Below, one piece after another: positions 46,455-56,277 of a stretch of DNA of 64,000 nt. Origin of the DNA: Flavivirga algicola. GTDB taxonomy: Bacteria > Bacteroidota > Bacteroidia > Flavobacteriales > Flavobacteriaceae. The DNA lies in NCBI RefSeq assembly GCF_012910715.1, contig NZ_JABBHF010000005.1, positions 124,001-188,000 on the forward strand. Direction: 5' to 3'. The notes beneath the pieces are model-generated. The model saw nothing but the letters and a program-made list of their open reading frames with translations, searched no databases and was not told the DNA's origin. Numbering within the stretch: the first letter of the stretch is position 1; the number at the start of each line of letters is the position of its first letter. A program made the position numbers and the translations under genes.

Positions 46455-46850
46455 ATGAAACGTTTAGTCCTGTTTTTATGCTCCTTGTTTAGCATAAGTA
46501 TTACTGGCTGTAAGCAATCATCATCCAAAGGCGTTATAAAAATAGTTTCTCCAAAAGAGACACGAATGCTTTTAGAAGAAGAAACCATACAATTTATTGA
46601 TGTTAGAACCCCCAAAGAGTTTGATAAAGGGCATATTAAAGGTGCACAAAATATAGATTATTTGTCGGGTAGATTTAATTCGGAGGTTGAAAAATTAGAT
46701 AAAACTAAGCCTGTTATATTGTATTGTAGATCGGGGAAACGGAGTGCAAAAAGTAGTAAAAAATTGTTGAACGCTGGTTTTGCCGAAATATATGATTTAG
46801 AGGGAGGTATAATAAAGTGGAAAGAAGCAGGATTTGAAACTAAATTTTAG
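46455..46850 (+). CDS. Lipoprotein rhodanese
   Basis: The 131-residue protein has a lipoprotein signal (SISITGC, Cys19) and a rhodanese domain with FIDVRTPKEFDKGHIKGA and the active loop YCRSGKRSAKSS. It should act in the envelope. The pair of a cytoplasmic and an envelope rhodanese next to two exported thioredoxin-fold proteins suggests thiol or sulfur traffic, but no substrate is known. Confidence 0.88.
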   Translation: MKRLVLFLCSLFSISITGCKQSSSKGVIKIVSPKETRMLLEEETIQFIDVRTPKEFDKGHIKGAQNIDYLSGRFNSEVEKLDKTKPVILYCRSGKRSAKSSKKLLNAGFAEIYDLEGGIIKWKEAGFETKF

Positions 46851-47043
46851 TAAGTATCACTAAATTTATTATAACTGTTTACATCGTTTTTTGCTAAATA
46901 GCTCATTCAACTACTTTTTTAGTACTTTACCTTTTTTATTTTTAGAAGAGAAATCATTTTTTCTATCTTTATATAAAAGTAAGCTGTTTTATAGTTAAAT
47001 AGCTTTTTTTTAAGGTTTTAACTTTATTATTATTTAAAATAAG

Positions 47044-47313
47044 ATGGAAAACGGTTACGTAATATTAGGCATAATTGCATTACTATTTTTAAGTATGTAT
47101 GGTTACTCGTATATGTCGGTAGCCATGGAAAAATTCAGACTTAACAGAGCAAAGAAAATTGATGCTCAGAAAGAAGAATTAAGACGTCAACAGCGTATTA
47201 AAAACCAAGAGGCTAGGGAAGAGAAGTTTCGTAAGTTTAATAAACGAAAAGAAGAAATTAAACACGAGCTTATGTTGTTGGAAAAAATGAAGGAAAAACA
47301 AAGAGTCAGTTAA
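47044..47313 (+). CDS. Small single-pass membrane protein with a basic coiled coil
   Basis: One N-terminal helix (about 4-20, YVILGIIALLFLSMYGYS) is followed by a highly charged helical tail rich in Arg, Lys and Glu (for example QKEELRRQQRIKNQE). It is 89 residues long with no known motif. It has its own terminator and is probably real, but its function is unknown. Confidence 0.6.
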   Translation: MENGYVILGIIALLFLSMYGYSYMSVAMEKFRLNRAKKIDAQKEELRRQQRIKNQEAREEKFRKFNKRKEEIKHELMLLEKMKEKQRVS

Positions 47314-47343
47314 TTAAAAATTAATAATCCCTTTCTAATAAGA

Positions 47344-47390
47344 AAACCTTTTGAATATAAATAATATATATTCAAAAGGTTTTTTTATGG
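47344..47390 (+). terminator. Terminator after the small membrane protein
   Basis: AACCTTTTGAATATA pairs with TATATTCAAAAGGTT across a short loop, and TTTTTT follows. Confidence 0.9.
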
Positions 47391-47403
47391 AGTAAGGTCA
47401 AAT

Positions 47404-47575
47404 AATAAGCTTACTTTAACTTGAGTTCGACTTTTCTAGGTTAATTATATCTGTTTTAAAATTAATTTATGCTAGGTACTTCGCCTGTACTCAGTATAGG
47501 CGCAGTCGAAACCTTACTTAAAAGCTGTAAATTTCGACTGCTTTCAGTGCGACAAATCGAACGCAGTTTATATTA
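47404..47575. repeat. Degenerate repeat region between convergent units
   Basis: Pieces CGCAGTCGAAACCTT (near 47501-47516) and TTTCGACTGC (near 47533) belong to the CTGAGCGnAGTCGAAG family seen in the trp operon. They form imperfect inverted pieces. No gene is supported. Confidence 0.5.
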
Positions 47576-49249
47576 TCATCCAGTAAAGTAACTAAGTACC
47601 CCAATCACTAATAGAACAAGAATAACAGATAATACTACATCGATTCGATCATAGCTATCTTTATTAGCAGTTCGCTGTTCATCTGTAAGCGTACCAAACG
47701 ACAAGCCTTTAATAAGACTGTAGTCTGGAGCTGTAGTAGCTAAACTTACCGAAATACAAAGTATTACAGATAAGATAAACATGAATATGGCCATATGAGC
47801 AAAATTAATAGTTGCAAAACTATAAATAAAACTATCTATATGTTCTCCAGCAGCTATTTGGGGTTGATAATAAATTTCGGAACCCAGTCGTATAATTAAC
47901 AAAGCTAACCCAGCTAGCAATGTGGTAATTGCTGCAGTAGAGTTTACACGTTTCCATATGATACCAAGTAAAAAGACTGCCGTAACTGGTGGTGCTATAT
48001 ACGATTGTACATTTTGGAGGTATTGGTACATCACGCCACCTCCAATTTTTTCCATAATAGGAATCCAAATAATTCCTAGCACAACAATAAACCCTGTCGC
48101 AATTTTACCTGTAGTAAGCAAGGATTTTTCAGATTTATTGGGTTTGAGTTTTTTATAAATGTCAATAGTAAATATGGTAGAACAGGAGTTAAATACAGAT
48201 GCTAAAGAACTCATTAATGCCGCCATTAATCCACCTGCAACTAATCCTTTTAAACCAACGGGTAGTAATGTTTTTACAAGCATAGGAAATGCCCTGTCTG
48301 CTTTTTCAACCGAAAAAATTTCAGGATTTTGTATGGATAAGGCAAAAGCAATAATTCCTGGTACTAAAAAGATTAAAATAGGCAACAATTTTAAATAGGC
48401 ACCAAAAATAGCACCTCTTCTCCCTATCTTAATATTATTGGCTGCCAACGTTCTTTGAACGATGTATTGATCTGTACACCAATACCAAATACCCACAATA
48501 GTACCACCTATTAATAGTCCAGTCCATGGGAAATTAGGATCGCTCATAGGGCGCCACATGTTAAAATGATCTGGGCTTGCAGCTGTTACTGTTTCTCTAA
48601 GTTGAGACCACCCTCCAACTTCTTGTAATCCTAAATAGGTGATAATTATAGAACCTAATATTAAGATGACGGTTTGCAGTGTTTCTGTATATATCACCGC
48701 TTTCATACCTCCAACAACTGTATAAATTCCTGTAAAGACTACGATGCCTATGGCACCATACCAAAAAGGAATTCCTAACAATTCTGAAACCACAATACCA
48801 CCAGCATATATAGTAACCGACACTTTAGTGAGTACATATGCAACTAATGAGAATAATGATAAAAACCATCTGGATCGTGAATCGAAACGTTTTTCCAAAA
48901 ATTCGGGCATGGTAAAGGCGCCACTTCTAATATAAAATGGCAAAAACAGCCAGCCCAATAATAATACAATCCAGGCGTGAAGTTCGTAATGTGCCATAGG
49001 GGTTCCAGATTCAAAACCTGTCCCGGCGAGTCCTACCACATGCTCAGATCCAATGTTTGAAGCAAAAATAGAAGCTCCAATAACGAACCATCCTACATTT
49101 CGACCTGCCAAAAAATAATCCTCGGTATTCTTGTTTTTTTGTAGCACAACCCATACAGCTACTGCGACAAGGGCCAGAAAATAAATTCCCAACACAACCC
49201 AGTCTAAATTTTCCAGTACCGATTGTGCGGCTAAAAAATTATTCTTCAT
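47576..49249 (-). CDS. Sodium/solute symporter (SSS family), probably xylose uptake
   Basis: The 557-residue inner-membrane protein has about fourteen helices. SSS features include NTEDYFLAGRNVGWFVIGAS near the N-terminus, FASNIGSEHVVGLAG and WYWCTDQYIVQRTLAA. This is the SGLT-like sugar branch. It is the last gene of the xylR-xylB-xylA unit, 18 nt after xylA, so D-xylose (or a xylose-like sugar) is the likely substrate; other monosaccharides are possible. Confidence 0.9.
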   Translation of the reverse strand: MKNNFLAAQSVLENLDWVVLGIYFLALVAVAVWVVLQKNKNTEDYFLAGRNVGWFVIGASIFASNIGSEHVVGLAGTGFESGTPMAHYELHAWIVLLLGWLFLPFYIRSGAFTMPEFLEKRFDSRSRWFLSLFSLVAYVLTKVSVTIYAGGIVVSELLGIPFWYGAIGIVVFTGIYTVVGGMKAVIYTETLQTVILILGSIIITYLGLQEVGGWSQLRETVTAASPDHFNMWRPMSDPNFPWTGLLIGGTIVGIWYWCTDQYIVQRTLAANNIKIGRRGAIFGAYLKLLPILIFLVPGIIAFALSIQNPEIFSVEKADRAFPMLVKTLLPVGLKGLVAGGLMAALMSSLASVFNSCSTIFTIDIYKKLKPNKSEKSLLTTGKIATGFIVVLGIIWIPIMEKIGGGVMYQYLQNVQSYIAPPVTAVFLLGIIWKRVNSTAAITTLLAGLALLIIRLGSEIYYQPQIAAGEHIDSFIYSFATINFAHMAIFMFILSVILCISVSLATTAPDYSLIKGLSFGTLTDEQRTANKDSYDRIDVVLSVILVLLVIGVLSYFTG

Positions 49250-49267
49250 AGTTTATAATTTTGTTGA

Positions 49268-50593
49268 TTAGATATATTGATTAATTATGTTCTCAAACAA
49301 TTCTTGTTTTCCGCTTTTTAGAGACAATTCGCCATTTTCTTGAGCTATTTTGTATAGATCTTCTAAATTCAGGTTGCCTTTTTCAAATTCTAACCCTTTT
49401 CCTGAATCGAAGGAGCTATAACGTTCTGTTCTTAATTTTGTGTAAGGAGAAGTGGTTATGATTTTATCGGCAATTAATAAGGCCCTGGCAAAGGTATCTG
49501 CTCCACCAATATGTGCATGGAAAACATCTTCCAGATCTGTTGAGTTTCTTCTAATTTTTGCATCAAAATTAACGCCTCCACCTTGTAAGCCTCCTGCTTT
49601 TAAGAAAACCAACATGGCTTCAGTTGTTTCTTGGATATTGTTAGGGAATTGATCTGTATCCCACCCGTTTTGGTAATCGCCTCGGTTGGCATCCAAGCTT
49701 CCTAACATACCTGCTTTTGCTGCAACTTCCAATTCGTGTTGGAAAGTATGTTGGGCTAATGTAGCATGATTTACTTCGATATTGATTTTGAAGTCTTTAT
49801 CTAATCCGTACTCCTTTAAGAACCCTATAGCAGTAGCAGAATCAAAGTCATATTGGTGTTTAGAAGGTTCCATAGGTTTGGGCTCTATGAAAAAATTTCC
49901 TTTAAATCCTTGTGCACGTGCATAATCTCTACACATGTTTAGGAAACGCCCCATATGATCTAATTCACGTCCCATATCTGTATTTAATAAAGACATATAA
50001 CCTTCACGGCCACCCCAGAATACGTAGTTTTCACCACTTAGAGCAATTGTTGCATCCAAGGCCAATTTAATTTGACCACCAGCTCTAGCAACCACACCAA
50101 AATCTGGGTTTGTAGCGGCACCGTTCATATAGCGTGGATTAGAAAAACAATTAGCCGTACCCCAAAGTAATTTAACACCAGAAGCTGCCTGCTTTTCTTT
50201 TAGGTACTTTGTAATTGTTGATAATCTTTTTTCAGACTCTGCAAAAGTTGATCCTTCTTGAATCAAGTCATAATCGTGGAAGCAATAGTAGCCAAATCCC
50301 ATTTTAGTAATGAATTCAAAAGCGGCGTCTGCCTTGTCTTTAGCAGCTTGTACTGGATCTGTAGCCCGGTCCCATTCGAAATTTTGCGTGCCTGGACCAA
50401 AAGGATCCGAACCTTGTCCACAGAATGTATGCCAGTAAGCTACAGAAAATTTAAAATGTTCTCGCATGGTTTTACCTGCAACGACCTGATCTGGGTTGTA
50501 GTATTTGAATGCTAATGGGTTATCTGATTCTTTTCCTTCAAATTTAATTTCACCGATACCTTTGTAGTACTCTTTGTTTCCTATAGTTGCCAT
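49268..50593 (-). CDS. xylA: Xylose isomerase
   Basis: The enzyme converts D-xylose to D-xylulose with two divalent metals. His106 and Asp109 lie in YYCFHDYDL. Metal-site segments are [16 protein letters not shown] and [18 protein letters not shown], followed by GSLDANRGD. Its 441 residues are the long class II type. It lies 16 nt after xylB. Confidence 0.97.
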   Translation of the reverse strand: MATIGNKEYYKGIGEIKFEGKESDNPLAFKYYNPDQVVAGKTMREHFKFSVAYWHTFCGQGSDPFGPGTQNFEWDRATDPVQAAKDKADAAFEFITKMGFGYYCFHDYDLIQEGSTFAESEKRLSTITKYLKEKQAASGVKLLWGTANCFSNPRYMNGAATNPDFGVVARAGGQIKLALDATIALSGENYVFWGGREGYMSLLNTDMGRELDHMGRFLNMCRDYARAQGFKGNFFIEPKPMEPSKHQYDFDSATAIGFLKEYGLDKDFKINIEVNHATLAQHTFQHELEVAAKAGMLGSLDANRGDYQNGWDTDQFPNNIQETTEAMLVFLKAGGLQGGGVNFDAKIRRNSTDLEDVFHAHIGGADTFARALLIADKIITTSPYTKLRTERYSSFDSGKGLEFEKGNLNLEDLYKIAQENGELSLKSGKQELFENIINQYI

Positions 50594-50609
50594 ATTACTC
50601 TAAAATATT

Positions 50610-52094
50610 TTATTTATTGTTTAATATAATTTCTAATTCTTTCTTCCAATTTTGATAAGCCTCCATATAAGGAACCTTATTTTTATTAGGTACAAAAGTC
50701 ATTACATGATCATTTTTAGTAATGTTTGCACCAAATTTTTCAAAATCACCATCAGTTAAACCAGCAGCTCTTGCAGCTCCTACAGATCCTGTGGTATTGT
50801 AAATTTCTATTTCGTGACCTATTAAAGTAGCTACTGTATTCGAAAATATTTCCGATCGGAACAAATTGTCATTTCCAGCTCTAATCACATTAATTGCGGC
50901 ATTATCACCTTTTAAAATATCCATACCATAAACAAAAGAAAAAGCAATACCTTCCAGTGCAGCACGATATAAATGACTGTCATTATGCTTATTGAAGTTT
51001 AGGTTACAATAATGTGCTCCTATATTTTTATTGTTTAGCATTCTTTCTGCTCCATTTCCAAAAGGAATAACACAAAGACCGTCGGAACCTATAGGAACTT
51101 CATTCGCTTTGTTATTCATCGTTTCATAAGAATTACTAGCCAGATTGTCTTTTAACCAGCGGTATTGGATGCCTGCTCCATTAATACATAATAGTTTCCC
51201 TAACGTGGGATTTTCTTTTGTGTAGTTTACATGTGCAAAATGATTAATTCTTGAGGCTTCTTTTGATTTTAATGTGTTTGTAACGGCATAAACAACACCC
51301 GAAGTGCCTCCCGTAGCAGCAACCTCTCCATGGTTAAATACATTTAAGGATAGTGCATTATTGGGCTGATCGCCAGCTCGATAGTTTACAGAAATTCCTA
51401 CTGGTAATCCTGTCTCGGTAGCAGCTTTTTCATTAACAGTTCCTTGATTTGTAAAGTTGTCTACAATATCGGGGGTTAATGAAGGATCTATTCCATAATG
51501 TTTCAACAGGAAACTGGCTAATGTATCATCTTTATAATCCCAAAGTATACCTTCTGACAAACCATTTTTTGTCGTATTTATAATACCAGTTAACTTGTAA
51601 GCAATAAAATCTCCAGGTAACATATACTTGTAGATTTTTGAATACAATTCTGGCTCATTTTCAAGAACCCATTTTAATTTCGAAGCTGTAAAGTTCCCTG
51701 GTGAATTTAATAATTTAGTTGTACAGACGTCATGTTCCAATCTATTGAATGCCTCATTTCCAATTTCAACGGCTCTACTGTCACACCAGATAATAGAATG
51801 ACGTAAAGGTTCTCCTTGTTTATCAACAACGACTAATCCGTGCATTTGGTAAGAAATTCCAATGCCAGAAATCAAAGAGGCATCAATATTTGCTTCTTTA
51901 ATGGCTCTTTTTGTAGCAATACAAACATATTCCCACCATAAGTTGGGGTCTTGTTCCGCCCAATCTGAATGAATGGCAATAATTTCCATTTCATTTTGTG
52001 GCTCGTGAAGTGCTACTAATTTTTCTCCTGTTTTTGCATTTACAATAGCAACTTTCACAGAAGAACTTCCTAAATCATATCCTATATAATACAT
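50610..52094 (-). CDS. xylB: Xylulokinase
   Basis: The FGGY kinase phosphorylates D-xylulose to feed the pentose phosphate pathway. The ATP-binding start is YDLGSSSVKVAIVNA; GIGISYQMHGLVVVD and RAGDQPNNALSLNV follow, and the end shows GSVGAARAAGL. At 494 residues it is full length. Only 3 nt separate it from the regulator gene upstream. Confidence 0.96.
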   Translation of the reverse strand: MYYIGYDLGSSSVKVAIVNAKTGEKLVALHEPQNEMEIIAIHSDWAEQDPNLWWEYVCIATKRAIKEANIDASLISGIGISYQMHGLVVVDKQGEPLRHSIIWCDSRAVEIGNEAFNRLEHDVCTTKLLNSPGNFTASKLKWVLENEPELYSKIYKYMLPGDFIAYKLTGIINTTKNGLSEGILWDYKDDTLASFLLKHYGIDPSLTPDIVDNFTNQGTVNEKAATETGLPVGISVNYRAGDQPNNALSLNVFNHGEVAATGGTSGVVYAVTNTLKSKEASRINHFAHVNYTKENPTLGKLLCINGAGIQYRWLKDNLASNSYETMNNKANEVPIGSDGLCVIPFGNGAERMLNNKNIGAHYCNLNFNKHNDSHLYRAALEGIAFSFVYGMDILKGDNAAINVIRAGNDNLFRSEIFSNTVATLIGHEIEIYNTTGSVGAARAAGLTDGDFEKFGANITKNDHVMTFVPNKNKVPYMEAYQNWKKELEIILNNK

Positions 52095-52097
52095 AGT

Positions 52098-53096
52098 TTA
52101 TAGTGATTCTCTTAATATTAAGTTTGTGGGTATAAATTTTTGTATGGGGGCATCTTTATAAATAAATTCTGCAGCTTTCTCTCCCAAGGTTTTAAAATTG
52201 GTTGAGATAACAGAAATACCTTTATAAATAAATTTTTTCATAGGGGTTTCGTTGTATGACAAAAAACCTACGTCTACCCCAGGTTCTAGATCATAACTTC
52301 TGCATTGTTCCAAAAATGTTCCTAAAAAACGATCGCTAACACTAATATAGGCTACGTTTTTTTCAATCTTGAAGTTCTTTATGTCTTTGATTACTTTATA
52401 TTTAAATAGAAAGTTATTACAATATCTTTCGAAATGAGAAATAGCTTCTATGGGATGGTACGTGAATTTTGGGTAAACAAAATGGATTTCTTTATATTTT
52501 TTGAACGATTCTTGGGCATCTTTTAATGCATAAAAAAATGAATCACCAAAATCTTGACAAACAAAATTGCTATCTGTTTTAGCATGTATATTCCAATCTA
52601 TTAAAAGTAGCTTTTCATTTCTAAAACCATTTAAAACAGAAGGAATGGCATCGTTGTCGAACCCCATAACAACATATTTATAGTATTTTCCTTTGCTATT
52701 ATTTAATATGGTTTTGAAGTTTTCAATATTGTAATGATGAAATTGTACATCTGTTATAATATTATCTGGAAGGTTGTTTATAAAAGAATGGTACAAAACT
52801 TCTTTATAGGCTTTAAATGTATCTAATACTAAAAGCACTTTTCTAGTAACGTTAGCAACGTAATATCCTTTATTAGGAACAGAATCTATTACTTTTTGTT
52901 CTTTTAATATGGTGTATGATTTAAAAACTGTGTCTCTTGATAGTTTATATTCTTTACAAATACTATTCACAGAAGGAAGCATATCTCCAACAAGCAACGT
53001 ATCGTTAGCTAAGGCATCATTAATAGCGTTAACCAATTGCTGATATTTTGGAATATCGCTATTAAGATTGATATTAAAAATAAATTTATTTTTCAT
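52098..53096 (-). CDS. GntR-type winged-helix regulator with LacI-like sensor (xylose regulator)
   Basis: The 332-residue protein joins an N-terminal GntR-type winged helix (about 12-75: IPKYQQLVNAINDAL, LPSVNSICKEYKLSRDTVF) to a periplasmic-binding-type sensor domain (from about 85). The latter is diverged, with VVMGFDNDAIPSVL and GVDVGFLSYNETPMKKF. It heads the xylB-xylA-transporter unit, so sensing xylose or a derivative is likely, and it may regulate its own transcription. Activator or repressor function is not decidable. Confidence 0.85.
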   Translation of the reverse strand: MKNKFIFNINLNSDIPKYQQLVNAINDALANDTLLVGDMLPSVNSICKEYKLSRDTVFKSYTILKEQKVIDSVPNKGYYVANVTRKVLLVLDTFKAYKEVLYHSFINNLPDNIITDVQFHHYNIENFKTILNNSKGKYYKYVVMGFDNDAIPSVLNGFRNEKLLLIDWNIHAKTDSNFVCQDFGDSFFYALKDAQESFKKYKEIHFVYPKFTYHPIEAISHFERYCNNFLFKYKVIKDIKNFKIEKNVAYISVSDRFLGTFLEQCRSYDLEPGVDVGFLSYNETPMKKFIYKGISVISTNFKTLGEKAAEFIYKDAPIQKFIPTNLILRESL

Positions 53097-53495
53097 TTTA
53101 ATCTGTCCTGTTCTGTTCTGGTTTGTAAATATATAAAAACTGTTTTAATTTGACATATTTAGTAGATGTTTTAAAGAAAAAAAACTTGATGGTTAAAAAG
53201 AGGTCTAAAAAGCATTTGCGATTGGATTTGTTAGATAAAGCATTTCAGCTTAAGCTTTTTGAATGCTTTAGTTGCGTTCTATATGACAACATATTTGCTT
53301 TTAAGACCTCATTTTGTCATCAACAATTCAAAAATTGATTAGCTATTAATCATTTTTAAGTAAAATTGTCAAATTTTTTGGTGTTTGTTGGTACTTAAAA
53401 TGGTCTAAATAGGTCGGTATAGCGTTCAAAATAACTTAATTGGTTGATTTTGCTTACTAAAAAATGAAGCTTCGTTAATTTAGAAAGCTGAAAAC
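53097..53495. other. Upstream region of the xylose operon
   Basis: The 5' flank of the regulator holds a pentamer-type repeat, CTGTCCTGTTCTGTTCTGG (53103-53121), and a near-consensus minus-strand -7 box, TATATTTA (53133-53126). Further right, AAAGCATT at 53237-53244 pairs with AATGCTTT at 53262-53269 as a hairpin. A 62-codon frame at 53150-53338 has no family features and is probably spurious. Confidence 0.5.
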
Positions 53496-53528
53496 AAAAA
53501 AGAGTTCCTAATTAAGTAACTCTTTTTT
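53496..53528. terminator. Bidirectional hairpin, first of two
   Basis: AAAAAAGAGTT (53496-53506) and AACTCTTTTTT (53518-53528) form a perfect 11-bp stem with T runs on both strands. Confidence 0.8.
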
Positions 53529-53643
53529 AGGACTAGTCAACAAAAACATATAAAAAGAAAATCTCAGAACAAACCATGGTTTGTTCTGAGATTTAATATA
53601 TTTAATCCTAGTTAAAACTGTAATGCTTATTTAGGACTAGTCA
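53527..53643. repeat. Segment bounded by 13-bp direct repeats
   Basis: TTAGGACTAGTCA occurs at 53527-53539 and again at 53631-53643. Each contains the 8-bp palindrome GACTAGTC. Between them lie the 36-bp palindrome and CCTAGTTAA-like sequence. Confidence 0.8.
53559..53594 (-). terminator. 36-bp perfect palindrome, probable terminator of the fucose operon
   Basis: Every base from 53559 to 53594 pairs with its mirror position about the centre CCATGG; the outer arm is AAATCTCAGAAC. Leftward transcription meets TTTTCTTTTTA next, which suits a terminator for the operon ending at 53673. A perfect palindrome with no loop is unusual. Confidence 0.7.
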
Positions 53644-53672
53644 TTTTATTAAAAAATGAACTGAACAAATGC

Positions 53673-54020
53673 CTATTCTCCTAGTTTAAATACCTTTTCT
53701 AAAGCGATCCATTTTTCACCGTCTTTAGCCCAAGGTAATTCTTGTTGGTAATCCCACATCAGGTTTTCCCACTCTTGTACTTTAGGATTATTGGCATCCA
53801 TTTCAGCTTTTTTTGCGGGATCAAAAGTTTCATCAACTTCCATGATCATAAACATTCTATTTCCTGTTAAGTAAATTTCCATATCAACAATACCAGAATC
53901 TTTAATGCTTTTGGTTATCTCAGGCCAAGCGTTGCCTGCTGCATGATAAGCTTTGTATTCGGCAATGAGTTTAGAATCATCTTTTAAGTCGCACGAATAA
54001 CAATATCTTGTTGTATTCAT
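53673..54020 (-). CDS. L-fucose/L-rhamnose mutarotase
   Basis: The 115-residue protein belongs to the RhaM-type mutarotase family: RYCYSCDLKDDSKLIAEY, then AWPEITKSIKDSGI and MFMIMEVDE. It speeds interconversion of the alpha and beta sugar forms. Neighbouring FucP and fucose dehydrogenase favour L-fucose over L-rhamnose. It is the last gene of the fucose unit. Confidence 0.88.
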   Translation of the reverse strand: MNTTRYCYSCDLKDDSKLIAEYKAYHAAGNAWPEITKSIKDSGIVDMEIYLTGNRMFMIMEVDETFDPAKKAEMDANNPKVQEWENLMWDYQQELPWAKDGEKWIALEKVFKLGE

Positions 54021-54032
54021 ATTTTTATTAAT

Positions 54033-55382
54033 TTAAATAGTGGCTTTTTTTGTTACTTTATAAGCGTAAATTCCATAAAGAGCTACGAATACAAGACATA
54101 TCATTGGTAGAATGAATGAAAAATGAATTTCCGTAATCCCACCAGCTATAACATCACCAAAAACTTCTTCGTCGTTTACTGTATCTCCGAAATCCATTAT
54201 AGCAGCTTGGATTTTAGGTAAAAAAGCGCCTCCTACAATAGCCATAATCAATCCAGATGATGCTAATTTTGCTTCTTCTCCCATATCTTTGAGTGCTAGC
54301 CCATAAATTGTTGGGAACATAATGGACATGAAAACAGAAACCAGTACTAAACAAACTAAACTAGTTATACCAGTGGTAGTCATAACTCCAATACATAAAG
54401 CTGCTGCAGCAACAGCGAAGTAGGTTAGCATTCTTGCTGGATTTATTTTTTTCATTAAAGCGGTTCCGATAAACCTTGTAGAAACAAATAGTATCATGGC
54501 AGCAATGTTCCAGAAAGTACCATCAACTTTATCTCCGTCATTTAATCCTTCATTAATATATTCAACTAATTGAAAAATAGCTGTCCAACACATAATTTGT
54601 GCGCCTACGTAAAACATTTGGGCTATAACTCCGAACAGGTAGGTCTTACTCTTAAAGATTCGATTGACAGATTCTTTAATAGACAAATGTTCTCCCATAG
54701 TCATTGACGGAATCTTAGTTTTCAAAATGATGAAGAAAACTACCGCAACAAATAAGCCTACGGCTATATATGGTGTACTAATAATATCCAAATCATGCGC
54801 TTTTATTTCTGCAGCTTTTTCAGTACCAAGGGCAACAATTTCGGAGCTATCATCATAATCTGCAGACAAAATTCTATCAAGTACAACAAATTTGGCGATC
54901 ATCATCCCAGTTAGAGAACCTATAGGGTTAAATGATTGAGCTAGGTTTAGTCGTTGGGTTGCGGTTGATGGATCTCCCATTGATAGTATGAGCGGGTTGG
55001 ATGTCGTTTCGAGAAATCCTAGTCCACAAGTAATAACGAATAAGGAAATTAAGAAATATGTATAGCTGCCTTCCAGAGCTGCTGGATAAAAAAGAACAGC
55101 ACCTATGGCATATAACGCAAGGCCAAGTAAAATACCTGATTTATAACTAAACCTTCTAATAAAAAGAGCAGCAGGAATGGCCATGACTCCATAGCCAAAA
55201 TAAAATGCAAATTGTACGTTATAAGCCTCTTTGTTAGAAAGAATCATAACCTTTTTGAAAGCGGCCACCATTGGATTAGTTAAGTCATTAGCAAAACCCC
55301 ACAATGCAAAAATTGATGTTGCTGCAATAAAAGGAACCAATAAATTCTTTGGAACGACAGGTATGTTTTTTAGTTTGCTCAT
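54033..55382 (-). CDS. fucP: L-fucose:H+ symporter (MFS, FucP-type)
   Basis: The 449-residue protein has twelve membrane helices and the FucP pattern IFALWGFANDLTNPMV near the N-terminus and GLGFLETTSNPLILSMGD in the middle, with the acidic residues needed for proton coupling. It brings L-fucose across the inner membrane. Neighbours are the mutarotase (12 nt) and the dehydrogenase. Confidence 0.92.
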   Translation of the reverse strand: MSKLKNIPVVPKNLLVPFIAATSIFALWGFANDLTNPMVAAFKKVMILSNKEAYNVQFAFYFGYGVMAIPAALFIRRFSYKSGILLGLALYAIGAVLFYPAALEGSYTYFLISLFVITCGLGFLETTSNPLILSMGDPSTATQRLNLAQSFNPIGSLTGMMIAKFVVLDRILSADYDDSSEIVALGTEKAAEIKAHDLDIISTPYIAVGLFVAVVFFIILKTKIPSMTMGEHLSIKESVNRIFKSKTYLFGVIAQMFYVGAQIMCWTAIFQLVEYINEGLNDGDKVDGTFWNIAAMILFVSTRFIGTALMKKINPARMLTYFAVAAAALCIGVMTTTGITSLVCLVLVSVFMSIMFPTIYGLALKDMGEEAKLASSGLIMAIVGGAFLPKIQAAIMDFGDTVNDEEVFGDVIAGGITEIHFSFILPMICLVFVALYGIYAYKVTKKATI

Positions 55383-55471
55383 AATGTATTTTATTTAGTT
55401 GATAAATATATTCTTAAGTTTAGTTTAAACATGTTTTGTTTGTTCAAAAAAAGAGAACAAATGATTTTTTG

Positions 55472-56263
55472 TTATTCGGTTAACAATGATCTGTCTAAAT
55501 GCACATACCCACCATCACAGAATATAAACTGTCCTGTAGTATGTGATGATCTATCTGAAATAGTAAAAAGACAGGTGTCTGCTATTTCTTGTGGCGTTGT
55601 CATTCTATTTTCTAAAGGAATTTTCTTTACTATGGACTTTAGCTTTTCTTCACCATTCTCTAAGGTTTGAATCCAATTGTTATAGGCTGGTGTCCAACTT
55701 TCTGCAATAATTATAGCGTTAACTCTAATCTGGTCTTTTATTAAATCTACAGCCCACTCACGTGTTAGTCCCAGTACACCTCCTTTTGATGCCGCATAAC
55801 CAGAGGTGCCACCTTGTCCAGTAAGGCCTACTTTAGAACCTATGTTAAGAATGTTTCCTTTCGATTTTTTTAGTAACGGTAATGCATATTTTACAACTAA
55901 GAAATAACTAATCATGTTGAGTTTTAATGAGTTCATAAAATCTTCGTAAGACGCATCTAGCCCAGCACCATCATTTACTCCAACATTATTAATCACAACA
56001 TCGATTCTTCCATATTTTTCTGAAATAGTTTCAACAGCACTTTTTATTTGCTCTGGGTCGGTAACATCGGTCTGACAAAAAATAGCATCAATACCTCTTT
56101 GTTGTAATTTTTCAACATAACCAAAACCTCTGGCATTTCTATCGATAACTGCTGGCGTAGCTCCTTCATCTGCTAGCTTTTGTAAAATGGTTTCCCCAAT
56201 ACTACCTTTAATTCCTGCAGCTCCTGTTATAACAACTACTTTTCCTTTTAATCCTAAATCCAT
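55472..56263 (-). CDS. SDR-family L-fucose dehydrogenase
   Basis: The 263-residue short-chain dehydrogenase has a slightly enlarged glycine motif TGAAGIKGSIG (13-23). The catalytic residues are Ser143, Tyr156 and Lys160 (GYAASK). Its place between FucP and fuconolactonase matches L-fucose dehydrogenases that form L-fucono-lactone. The last residues VHLDRSLLTE are usual for this group as I recall. Other sugar substrates are possible. Confidence 0.85.
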   Translation of the reverse strand: MDLGLKGKVVVITGAAGIKGSIGETILQKLADEGATPAVIDRNARGFGYVEKLQQRGIDAIFCQTDVTDPEQIKSAVETISEKYGRIDVVINNVGVNDGAGLDASYEDFMNSLKLNMISYFLVVKYALPLLKKSKGNILNIGSKVGLTGQGGTSGYAASKGGVLGLTREWAVDLIKDQIRVNAIIIAESWTPAYNNWIQTLENGEEKLKSIVKKIPLENRMTTPQEIADTCLFTISDRSSHTTGQFIFCDGGYVHLDRSLLTE

Positions 56264-56277
56264 TTTTTAATATTTTA

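Noticed and set aside
53150-53338. Possible 62-residue gene upstream of the xylose regulator
   Set aside because: It begins with no promoter or usual flank, has biased Lys/Phe composition from AT-rich DNA, overlaps a hairpin and resembles no family.
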